A program made the translations under genes and the position numbers. Source: Cupriavidus necator (lineage in GTDB: Bacteria; Pseudomonadota; Gammaproteobacteria; Burkholderiales; Burkholderiaceae). Taken from it: a DNA stretch of 64,000 nt. The stretch spans positions 310,001 to 374,000 of the forward strand of contig NZ_SROX01000002.1 of NCBI RefSeq assembly GCF_013141915.1, given 5' to 3'. The notes beneath the pieces were generated by a model. That model saw nothing but the letters and a program-made list of their open reading frames with translations, did no database searches and had not been told where the DNA came from. Shown in pieces: positions 9,292 through 17,925 of the stretch. How positions within the stretch are numbered: position 1 is the stretch's first letter; every line of letters starts with the position of its first letter.

Positions 9292-10236
9292 CTAGCTTGC
9301 CGACAACGTCGACCACACCTGGTCCACCAGTTGTCGCTTGCGCCGGGCCCCGGCGCGCCGCTCGCCGCCGTTCTCGCCCGGCTTCTCGCGGTACAGGCGG
9401 ATCTCCATGTCGATCGATAGCGGCAGCCCGCGCGCCGACTCGGCCCGCACCAGCCGCCCCGCCGCGACATCTTCGCGCACCGCGCTTTCAGGCAGGAAGG
9501 CCATGCCATGGCCCGACAGCGCCATCACCTTGAGCGCCTCGGCCATATCGGTCTCGTAGCATTTATCGAGCTTGAGCGCCTCGGCGGTTTCGGCCAGCAG
9601 CAGGTCGACCATGCGGCCCAGGAAGGCGTTGGGCGTATAGCTGAGGAAGGGCACCGGCTTCTTGTCGGTGCCCGGCAGCCGGAACTGCGGCTTGCCGGCG
9701 GAGTCCGGCACGCTGTAGGGCGACAGCCGTTCAGTCCCCAGCACCAGCATGTCGTACCGCGCCGGATCCAGCTGGATCGCCTGGCGCGCGTGATGGTAGA
9801 CCATCACCAGGTCGCAGCCGCCCTCGACCAGCATCAGCACCGCGTCATGGACGTTGAGCGCGCGCAGCCGGCACGGCAGCGTGCCAAGCCTGCGCTCCAG
9901 CGCCTTGAGCCACTCCGGAAAGAAGGTCAGTGACAGCGTGTGCGGCACCGCGAATTCCAGCACCTGCGCGTTGGCCGAGCGCTGGCCGCGCATCAGCGCG
10001 CGGGTCTCGCTGACCTGCGCCAGCATGGCCAGCGCCTGCTCGTAGAACACCTTGCCTGCCGGGGTCAGGCTAGTGGGATAGCTCGAGCGGTCGATCAGCT
10101 CGGTGCCGACCCACGCCTCCAGCGACTGGATGCGGCGCGAAAACGCCGGCTGCGTGACGTGGCGCAATTCGGCCGAGCGCGAGAAGCTGTGCGTCTCGGC
10201 CAGGCTGACGAAGTCTTCAAGCCATTTGATTTCCAT
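9292..10236 (-). CDS. LysR-family regulator, HypT/YjiE-like
   Basis: 314-residue transcription factor. Residues 1-60 form the winged helix-turn-helix (MEIKWLEDFVSLAETHSFSRSA, then TQPAFSRRIQSLE), followed by the effector-binding domain. The pattern MEIKWLEDF...FSRSAELRHVTQPAFSRRI and FLSYTPNAFLGRMVD resembles E. coli HypT (YjiE), the hypochlorite-responsive regulator, more than classic metabolite-sensing LysR proteins. It lies just upstream of gdhA in the same direction, so gdhA is a candidate target through the 9235-9257 dyad. Effector unknown. Confidence 0.82.
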   Translation of the reverse strand: MEIKWLEDFVSLAETHSFSRSAELRHVTQPAFSRRIQSLEAWVGTELIDRSSYPTSLTPAGKVFYEQALAMLAQVSETRALMRGQRSANAQVLEFAVPHTLSLTFFPEWLKALERRLGTLPCRLRALNVHDAVLMLVEGGCDLVMVYHHARQAIQLDPARYDMLVLGTERLSPYSVPDSAGKPQFRLPGTDKKPVPFLSYTPNAFLGRMVDLLLAETAEALKLDKCYETDMAEALKVMALSGHGMAFLPESAVREDVAAGRLVRAESARGLPLSIDMEIRLYREKPGENGGERRAGARRKRQLVDQVWSTLSAS

Positions 10237-10281
10237 GACGCGGATTATCCACCGGCGCGCGGCGGTTCGCCACCTGCGGGC

Positions 10282-11058
10282 TCAGCCGCGGTGGGCCCAG
10301 CCGGTCATGCGCTTCTCGACCACCGCGAACAGCTCGTACATCGCCATGGCCATCACCGCGATCACCACCAGGCCGGCAAAGGCCAGCGGCATCTTCATGG
10401 CGGAGCCGGCCGACACCAGCAGGTAGCCGATGCCCTCGTTGGCGGCACTCATCTCCGACACCGTGGTGCCGACAAAGGCCAGCGTGATCGCGACCTTGAG
10501 CGAGGCGAAGAAATACGGCAGCGCGCGCGGCAGGCCGACCTTGAACAGCACGTCGCGCCGCTTGGCGCCCAGCACGCGCAGCACGTCTTCCAGTTCCGGC
10601 TCCAGCGTGGCCAGCCCGGTGGCGATGTTGACCATGATCGGGAAGAACGAGATCAGGAACGCGGTCAGGATGGCCGGGCCGGCGCCGAGCCCGAACCACA
10701 CCACCAGGATCGGCACGAAGGCGGCCTTGGGCAGCGCGTTGAAGGCGGTCATCAGCGGATAGCCGGCGGCATACAGCAGCCGCGACGAGCCCATCGCCAG
10801 CCCGAGCAGCACGCCCACGCCGATAGCCACGCCGAAGCCCACCATGGTGGTCCAGAAAGTGCGCCACGCATGGCCGGCGATCACGTCCGCGTATTCCACC
10901 AGCGCGGCCACGATGGCAGACGGTGTCGGCAGGATGAAGTCCGACACGTCAAAGGCCATGCACGCGCCTTGCCACAGCAGCAGCACCACGGCCAGGAGCA
11001 GCCATGGCGCCACGCGCTGCACACGGCGCTCCTGCGCGGAATTCAGGGTCATCATCAT
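10282..11058 (-). CDS. ABC importer permease, nitrate/sulfonate/taurine type
   Basis: 258-residue inner-membrane protein of the SsuC/TauC/NrtB class with about six hydrophobic segments; the ATPase-contact region is ELEDVLRVLGAKRRDVLFKVGLPRALPYFFASLKVA. Three ATG codons are stacked at the start (MMMTLNS) and none has a strong ribosome site, so the exact start is uncertain by up to two codons. It begins 12 bases after the ATPase stop, as the third gene of a binding protein-ATPase-permease operon. Substrate not evident. Confidence 0.88.
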   Translation of the reverse strand: MMMTLNSAQERRVQRVAPWLLLAVVLLLWQGACMAFDVSDFILPTPSAIVAALVEYADVIAGHAWRTFWTTMVGFGVAIGVGVLLGLAMGSSRLLYAAGYPLMTAFNALPKAAFVPILVVWFGLGAGPAILTAFLISFFPIMVNIATGLATLEPELEDVLRVLGAKRRDVLFKVGLPRALPYFFASLKVAITLAFVGTTVSEMSAANEGIGYLLVSAGSAMKMPLAFAGLVVIAVMAMAMYELFAVVEKRMTGWAHRG

Positions 11059-11070
11059 TGTCGTCTTGCC

Positions 11071-11924
<854 letters not shown>

Positions 11925-11928
<4 letters not shown>

Positions 11929-13067
11929 CGCAGCACATCCAGTTCGCCCGCGCTCGGCAGGTACGCGTCGGTCCACAGCGCATCCGCGTTAATGCGGCCC
12001 CTCGTGCCAAAGGCATCGGCCACCTGCGAGGCCATCAGCGACAGGCGCGGCTTGCTGACGCGGCCAAAGCCCTCGGCCCTGGCGTCGGGCGACCTGACCA
12101 CGCTGTCCAGCGCCAGCTTGAGCCGGCGCGTTTCCAGCTTCTCGTCGATGATGCCGTCGCGCGCCTTGAGCGCCCGGATGCCCTCTTCCGGCCGCGCGAT
12201 CACGTCGCGCGCCGACTTGCTGAAGGCGCGCAGGAAGGCCTTTACCGCCTCCGGGTTCTTCTTGATGAATTCCTCGGACGCGATCACGGCGTTGCCATAC
12301 AGCTTTACGCCAAACTGGGGATACGGCAACACCACGATGTCCTCGTCCTTCACGCCCCGCGCATTCAGGTTCAGGATCGACGTGAACGAAAATCCGGTGA
12401 TGGCATCGAGGTCGCCGCGCACCAGCATGGTTTCGCGCAGCGTCGGGTCCATCGCCTGCCAGGTGAACGCCGATGCCTGCAGACCGTTGGCCCTGGCGAA
12501 GATCGGGAAGGCGCGGCGGCCGGCGTCGAACACCGGTGCGCCCATGCGCTTGCCGGCCAGGTCCTTCGGCGCGCGGATGCCTGATTTCTTCAGCGCCAGA
12601 ATGGCCGCGGGCGTGTTGTTGTAGACCATCATCACGGCCACCGGCTTGTTCCTGGCGTCGGAGTTGTTGCCGTAGAACTCCATCACCGACGACATGTCGG
12701 CGAAGCCCATGTCATAGGTGCCCGAGGCCACGCGGTTGACCACGTTGCCCGAGCCATTGCCGGCATCGATCGAGACGTCGAGTTTTTCGGCCTTGTAGTA
12801 GCCCTTCTGCTCGCCTAGCAGGAACAGGGCCGCCGGACCTTCGAAGCGCCAGTCAAGCTGGAACCGGACCTTGGTGGGCGCAGCCTGCGCATGCGCTGCG
12901 CCGGCGAATTGTGTCGACAGCACCAGGCTGGTGCCGAGCATGGCGCCGAGCTTCAGCAGGCGGCGGCGTGCGGCAGCGTGCGCAGGGCGCGCACCGATCT
13001 CGCCAGCGCTCTCGCTGGCAGCAGTCAAAACGCCGGGCGGCAGCAGCGCAGCGCGGGATTGGGGCAT
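11925..13067 (-). CDS. ABC importer substrate-binding protein, NMT1/THI5-like
   Basis: 380-residue periplasmic binding protein. The chosen ATG at 13065-13067 (MPQSRAALLPPG) has a GGAGAG site just upstream. The leader contains an RRRLLKLG twin-arginine-like stretch followed by a hydrophobic segment ending AHA, so it may be exported by Tat. The mature part starts TKVRFQLDWRFEGPAALFLLG, as in NMT1-family proteins that bind pyrimidine precursors, taurine, sulfonates or nitrate. FADMSSVMEFY and GMxxxxW-free loops do not identify the ligand. First gene of the three-gene importer operon. Confidence 0.85.
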
Positions 13068-13267
13068 GGCATCTCTCCGTGGACAAGGATCTCGGAGGGG
13101 TTGGTCCGCAAGGGACATGCCAGCTTTCCAGGCCCTGTTTCAGGGCGGCCCCGTGCGCGATTGTCGAACCAGAAACGGGCACGGCGATTGCCGCAGCGGC
13201 ATCGTCGGCAACGATTGCCGACAATGCGCGCCGCGCCGGGGTGCAAGCCGGCGCAGCGGATAACGGC

Positions 13268-15166
13268 TCAGGCGTCCTGGGTGGCGTCGCCCACGTCGAG
13301 CGCGAGCGCTTCGGCACCAGCCGCGTCGCCGCCCTTGGCGGCGGCGCGTGCCTGGATGTCCCACATCTCGGCATAGCGCCCGCCCGCGCGCATCAGTTGC
13401 GCATGGGTGCCACGCTCGACGATGCGGCCGTGGTCCATTACCAGGATCTGGTCGGCATGGACCACGGTGGAGAGCCGGTGCGCGATCAGCAGCGTGGTGC
13501 GGTTCTGCGCCAGGCGCATCAGCTCGGCCTGGATCGCCTGCTCGGTGCGCGAATCCAGCGCCGAGGTGGCCTCGTCGAATACCAGCACCGGCGGGTTCTT
13601 CAGCAGCGTGCGCGCGATTGCCACGCGCTGCTTCTCGCCGCCCGACAGCTTGAGGCCGCGCTCGCCCACGGGCGTGTCGTACCCTTGCGGCAACTCGCGG
13701 ATAAAGGCGTCGATCTGCGCCGCCTGCGCCGCCGCGATGACTTCGTCGCGGGCCGCGTCCGGGCGGCCGTAGGCGATGTTGTAGTAGATGCTGTCGTTGA
13801 ACAGCACGGTGTCCTGCGGCACGATGCCGATGGCGCGGCGCAGGCTGTCCTGCGTAATCGCGCGGATGTCCTGGCCGTCGATCTCGATGGCGCCGCCGCC
13901 CACATCGTAGAAGCGGAACAGCAGCCGCGCCAGCGTCGACTTGCCCGAGCCGCTGTGCCCGACCACCGCGGTGGTGGTGCCCGCCGCGATGGTGAAGTCC
14001 ACGCCGTCCAGGATGGTACGGTCCGGCTCGTAGCCGAACCGCACGTCGCGGAAGCGCACCTGGGCGCCGCTGACCCGCAGCGGCGGCGCGCCCGGCGCGT
14101 CGGCCACCTCCTGGTGCGTGCCCAGCAGTACGAACATGCGGTCCATGTCGGTGGTGGCCTGCTTGATCTCGCGGTAGATCACGCCGAGGAAATTCAGCGG
14201 GATATAGAGCTGGATCATCAGCGTGTTGACCAGCACCAGGTCGCCCAGCGTCAGCTTGCCGTCGACCACGCCGACGGTGGCGCGCCACAGGATCAGGATC
14301 AGGCCGACGGCAATGATGGCCTGCTGGCCGAAGTTCAGGAACGACAGCGAGTTCTGCGAGCGGATCGCCGCGGTGCGGTACTTGCGCAGGTTCTCGTCGT
14401 AGCGCTGCGCCTCGTAGGCTTCATTGCCGAAGTACTTGACAGTCTCGAAGTTCAGCAGCGAATCGATCGCCTTCTGGTTGGCGCGCGAGTCGAGTTCGTT
14501 CATGCGGCGGCGGAAGTGCGTGCGCCATTCCGTCACCACGATGGTGAAGACGATATAGCCGACCAGCGCGCAGCCGGTAATGGCCGCGAACCAGATGTCG
14601 TAGTGGAGGATAAAGAAGCCGATCACCAGCGCCATTTCCACCAGCGTGGGCAGGATGCTGTACAGCGAATACGAGATCAGCGACTGGATGCCGCGCGTGC
14701 CGCGCTCGATGTCGCGGCTCATGCCGCCGGTCTGGCGGTCCAGGTGGAAGCGCAGCGACAGCGCATGCAGGTGCTCGAATACCTGCAGCGCAATCTCGCG
14801 CACGGCGCTCTGCGTGACCTTGGAAAAGAGGATTTCCCGCAACTCGGTGAACAGCGTCGCCGACAGGCGCAGCATGCCGTAGGCGACGATCAGCCCGACC
14901 GGCACCGCCAGCAGCGCGCGCGGGTCGCCTGCCGTGAGGTTCATGCTGTCGATCAGCCGCTTCATCAGTACCGGCACGCCCAGGTTGGCCACCTTTGCCG
15001 CCACCAGGCAGGCCAGCGCCAGCATCACGCGCCACTTGTAGTGCCAGACATAGGGCAACAGGTTGCGCACGGTCTGCCAGTCGCTGCGGGGGGCGCGCTG
15101 GCCGGGAAAGAGCTTGACCGAGGCGGGGTCGGGGGCCTGCTCGGCGGTCGTGGAATAGCGGCGCAT
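13268..15166 (-). CDS. atmA: Atm1/ABCB7-type ABC exporter (fused membrane and ATPase domains)
   Basis: 632-residue half-transporter that would dimerise in the inner membrane. Residues about 35-330 hold six membrane spans, with the Atm1-typical LLNFETVKYFGNEAYEAQRYDENL; the ATPase has [10 protein letters not shown], the signature KLSGGEKQR and PPVLVFDEATSALDSRTE. Homologues in Novosphingobium and Cupriavidus export glutathione-metal conjugates and relate to mitochondrial Atm1. The gene is transcribed divergently from the thioesterase gene, with 111 bases between the starts. Its cargo here is inferred from family only. Confidence 0.92.
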   Translation of the reverse strand: MRRYSTTAEQAPDPASVKLFPGQRAPRSDWQTVRNLLPYVWHYKWRVMLALACLVAAKVANLGVPVLMKRLIDSMNLTAGDPRALLAVPVGLIVAYGMLRLSATLFTELREILFSKVTQSAVREIALQVFEHLHALSLRFHLDRQTGGMSRDIERGTRGIQSLISYSLYSILPTLVEMALVIGFFILHYDIWFAAITGCALVGYIVFTIVVTEWRTHFRRRMNELDSRANQKAIDSLLNFETVKYFGNEAYEAQRYDENLRKYRTAAIRSQNSLSFLNFGQQAIIAVGLILILWRATVGVVDGKLTLGDLVLVNTLMIQLYIPLNFLGVIYREIKQATTDMDRMFVLLGTHQEVADAPGAPPLRVSGAQVRFRDVRFGYEPDRTILDGVDFTIAAGTTTAVVGHSGSGKSTLARLLFRFYDVGGGAIEIDGQDIRAITQDSLRRAIGIVPQDTVLFNDSIYYNIAYGRPDAARDEVIAAAQAAQIDAFIRELPQGYDTPVGERGLKLSGGEKQRVAIARTLLKNPPVLVFDEATSALDSRTEQAIQAELMRLAQNRTTLLIAHRLSTVVHADQILVMDHGRIVERGTHAQLMRAGGRYAEMWDIQARAAAKGGDAAGAEALALDVGDATQDA

Positions 15167-15277
15167 ACGATAGAATTCGGGCCAATGCGCGATTGTCGCA
15201 GAGTTCGCATGACGTGGCAGGCGAAGGGTTTTTTACGCCGTGCCCGCCCCCACTTCCGTTGTCCACCCTACCGCCTC

Positions 15278-15682
15278 ATGAACGCTCCCCACACCGTCCC
15301 CGCCTTGCCCGCCGGCAAGAATCCCGCACTGCGCGTGGTACCGATGCCCGCGGACGCCAACGTACATGGCGACGTGTTCGGCGGCTGGATCATGGCGCAG
15401 GTGGATATCGCCGGGTCCATCCCGGCGGTCGAACGCGCGCAGGGGCGCGTGGCCACCGTCGCGGTCAATTCCTTCCTGTTCAAGCACCCGGTGTTCGTTG
15501 GCGACCTGGTGAGTTTCTACGCCGATATCGTCAAGACCGGGCGTACCTCGATCACGGTCGAGGTTGAGGTCTATGCGCAGCGCATGCGGCACAGCAACGA
15601 GATCGTCAAGGTGACGGAGGCAACGCTGACCTATGTCGCGACGGACGAGTCGCGGCAGCCGCGGGTGTTGCCGACGGCCTGA
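15278..15682 (+). CDS. acyl-CoA thioesterase, YciA-like hotdog protein
   Basis: 134-residue single hotdog-fold thioesterase. The start MNAPHTVPALPAG at 15278 leads into ALRVVPMPADANVHGDVFGGWIMAQVD, where D/N and the helix VHGDVFGGW are the YciA-type active site. It hydrolyses acyl-CoAs to free acid and CoA and may guard CoA pools during fatty acid use; the fad operon is next on the other strand. A palindromic repeat begins 13 bases after its stop. Confidence 0.92.
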   Translation: MNAPHTVPALPAGKNPALRVVPMPADANVHGDVFGGWIMAQVDIAGSIPAVERAQGRVATVAVNSFLFKHPVFVGDLVSFYADIVKTGRTSITVEVEVYAQRMRHSNEIVKVTEATLTYVATDESRQPRVLPTA

Positions 15683-15695
15683 GGCAATAGCCGTT

Positions 15696-15820
15696 CTCCC
15701 CTCTGCCAGAGGGAGAGGGGCGGGGGAGAGGGCCCCGCCTCCACGAAGTGAGGCGCCATCGTACTTGCCATGCGCCGGCCCTCTCCCCCAGCCCCTCTCC
15801 CGCAAGCGGGAGAGGGGAGC
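15696..15820. repeat. compound palindromic repeat (two facing copies)
   Basis: Right unit: 12-bp arms CCCCTCTCCCGC (15792-15803) and GCGGGAGAGGGG (15806-15817) with an AA loop. The left unit (15696-15720) is a degraded version. GGGGGAGAGGGCC after the left unit pairs with GGCCCTCTCCCCC before the right unit, so the whole 125 bases can fold as one long inverted repeat, like a bacterial BIME. It fills the gap between two converging genes and could also slow transcription from both sides. Confidence 0.85.
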
Positions 15821-15851
15821 AATCGAGCGGGATTGGAACCGACGCGGCCCC

Positions 15852-16628
15852 TCACGCAAACCTCGAAAAATCCGGCTTCCGCTTCTCGAAGAACGCGCTG
15901 AACGCCTCTTTCGCTTCCGGCGCCACCAGCATGCGCCGGAACACCGCGCCCTCGTCGGCCATCTGCTTTTCCACTTCGGCCAGCGCGCCCGATTTCATCA
16001 GCCGCTTGGTCTCGCGCAGCGACGAAGCCGGCAGCGCCGCCAGCTTGCGCGCCTGCGCCAGCGCAAAGTCATGCAGTTCGGCCACCGGCAGCACACGCGT
16101 CACCAGGCCGATTTCCAGTGCTTCTTGCGCGCTGAAGGCCTCGCCCAGCAGCAGCTTTTCGGCGGCGCGCTGGTATCCCACCAGCCGCGGCAGCAGCAGG
16201 CTGGATGCGGCCTCGGGGCACAGGCCCAGCTGCACGAATGGCAGCGACAGCTTGGCTGTGTCGGAGGCATAGACCAGGTCGCAATGCAGCAGCATGGTGG
16301 TGCCAACGCCGACCGCGGCACCGCTGACCGCCGCGACGATCGGCTTACTGGCATGGCTGATCTGGTACAGGAACTGGAACACCGGGGCCGGTTCGGCGCC
16401 CTCGCCCGCGGTGGGCGGACGCTGCATGAAATCTTCCAGGTCGTTGCCGGCGGTAAAGATCTCGGGCTGGCCCTGCAGCAGGATCGCGCGCACGTCGGGA
16501 TTGGCCTCGGCCGAGCGCAGCGCGTCCGCCAGCGCCTGGTACATCGCCGCGGTGATGGCGTTCTTCTTGTCGAGGCGGTCGAACTGAAGCGTCAGGATGC
16601 CCTGGTCGATGCGGATGCGGATGCTCAT
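15852..16628 (-). CDS. enoyl-CoA hydratase/isomerase family protein
   Basis: 258-residue crotonase-fold enzyme acting on CoA thioesters. The start at 16626-16628 (MSIRIRIDQG) has a GAGGAG site; the earlier ATG adds nine unlikely residues. FTAGNDLEDFM and AVSGAAVGVGTTMLLHCDLVYA are the oxyanion-hole segments. The usual catalytic glutamate pair is not clear: PFVQLGLCPEAASS carries the second Glu only, which is typical of isomerase-like members. Last gene of the fad operon, 77 bases after the thiolase. Confidence 0.88.
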   Translation of the reverse strand: MSIRIRIDQGILTLQFDRLDKKNAITAAMYQALADALRSAEANPDVRAILLQGQPEIFTAGNDLEDFMQRPPTAGEGAEPAPVFQFLYQISHASKPIVAAVSGAAVGVGTTMLLHCDLVYASDTAKLSLPFVQLGLCPEAASSLLLPRLVGYQRAAEKLLLGEAFSAQEALEIGLVTRVLPVAELHDFALAQARKLAALPASSLRETKRLMKSGALAEVEKQMADEGAVFRRMLVAPEAKEAFSAFFEKRKPDFSRFA

Positions 16629-16705
16629 GGTCTCCTCGTCTTGGTATGCAGGCATGAGCCCGCGGGCCGCAGCTGCGCAGCCCCCGGGCCATCATGCCGC
16701 GGCGC

Positions 16706-17902
16706 TCAGATGCGTTCGAAAATGCCGGCGGCGCCCATGCCCGTGCCGACGCACATGGTGACCATGCCGTACTTCAGGCTATGACGGCGCAGCGCGTGCA
16801 CCACCGTGGCCGAGCGGATCGCGCCGGTGGCGCCCAGCGGGTGGCCCAGCGCGATCGCGCCGCCCATGCGGTTGACCTTGGCGGGGTCGAGCTGCAGGTC
16901 GCGCATCACCGCCAGCGACTGCGCGGCGAAGGCCTCGTTCAGCTCGATCCAGTCGAGCTGGTCCTGGCTCAGTCCGGCCGCCTTCAGGGCAGCTGGGATC
17001 GCTTCCTTGGGGCCGATCCCCATAATCTCGGGCGGCACGCCACGCACCGCGAACGAGACGAAGCGCGCCAGCGGCACCAGGTTGAACTGCTTCAGGATCT
17101 TCTCCGAGACCAGGATCAGCGCACCGGCGCCGTCCGAGGTCTGCGAGCTGTTGCCGGCGGTCACGCTGCCCTTGTTGGCAAACACCGGCCGCAGCTTGCC
17201 CAGGCCCTCGAGCGACGTATCCGGGCGCGGACCCTCGTCCAGCGCGACGGTGCGGGTCTTCACGCTGACCTGGCCGCTGGCGAGGTCGGGGAAGCGCTCG
17301 ACGGTCTCGACCGGCGTGATCTCGTCGCGGAACTCGCCCGCCTGCTGCGCGGCGATGGCCTTCTGGTGCGAGGCCAGCGAGAACGCGTCCTGGTCCTCGC
17401 GGCTGACCTGCCACTGCTGCGCCACCTTCTCGGCGGTCAGGCCCATGCCGTAGGCAATGCCCACGTTCTCGTCGCGGCTGAAGATCTCCGGCGACATCGA
17501 CGGCGAATTGCCCATCATCGGCACCATGCTCATCGATTCCACGCCGGCGGCGATCATCACGTCGGACTCGCCCACGCGGATGCGGTCGGCGGCCATCGCC
17601 ACCGCGCTCAGGCCCGAGGCGCAGAAGCGGTTGACGGTAATGCCGCCGACGGTATTGGGCAGGCCGGACAGCAGCGCGCCGATGCGCGCCACGTTGAGGC
17701 CCTGCTGTGCTTCCGGGATGGCGCAGCCGACGATGGCGTCTTCGATCAGCTTCGGGTCCAGGTTCGGCACCTGTGCCACCGCGGCCTTCAGGATGGTGGC
17801 CAGCAGGTCGTCCGGGCGCGTGTGCCGGAACGCGCCCTTGGGGGCCTTGCCGATCGCCGAGCGGGTGGCCGCAACGATGTATGCGTCTTGCAGTTGTTTC
17901 AT
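16706..17902 (-). CDS. fadA: acetyl-CoA acyltransferase (beta-oxidation thiolase)
   Basis: 398-residue thiolase that cleaves 3-ketoacyl-CoA with CoA. The start at 17900-17902 gives MKQLQDAYIVAATRSAIGKA; more upstream starts run into fadB. Nucleophile C94 is in NRFCASGLSAV, the histidine in ALGHPLGATGA near 354 and the second cysteine in CVGTGMGAAG near 384. It begins 23 bases after the FadB-type gene, and the two proteins should cooperate as in FadAB complexes. Confidence 0.94.
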   Translation of the reverse strand: MKQLQDAYIVAATRSAIGKAPKGAFRHTRPDDLLATILKAAVAQVPNLDPKLIEDAIVGCAIPEAQQGLNVARIGALLSGLPNTVGGITVNRFCASGLSAVAMAADRIRVGESDVMIAAGVESMSMVPMMGNSPSMSPEIFSRDENVGIAYGMGLTAEKVAQQWQVSREDQDAFSLASHQKAIAAQQAGEFRDEITPVETVERFPDLASGQVSVKTRTVALDEGPRPDTSLEGLGKLRPVFANKGSVTAGNSSQTSDGAGALILVSEKILKQFNLVPLARFVSFAVRGVPPEIMGIGPKEAIPAALKAAGLSQDQLDWIELNEAFAAQSLAVMRDLQLDPAKVNRMGGAIALGHPLGATGAIRSATVVHALRRHSLKYGMVTMCVGTGMGAAGIFERI

Positions 17903-17925
17903 GATGTCGGTTCCTCGCTTGCCAT

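Noticed and set aside
13204..13222. GTCGGCAA-CGA-TTGCCGAC inverted repeat between the Atm1-type gene and the importer operon
   Set aside because: It is short and lacks a T-run; it could be an operator but position and conservation give no support.
12911..15277. Long open frame on the plus strand opposite the Atm1-type exporter gene, up to about 920 codons with the thioesterase
   Set aside because: It is antisense to a clear ABC exporter, rich in Arg/His/Ala/Gln, has no domain and arises from high-GC codon bias. Only the last 134 codons (from 15278) are a real gene.
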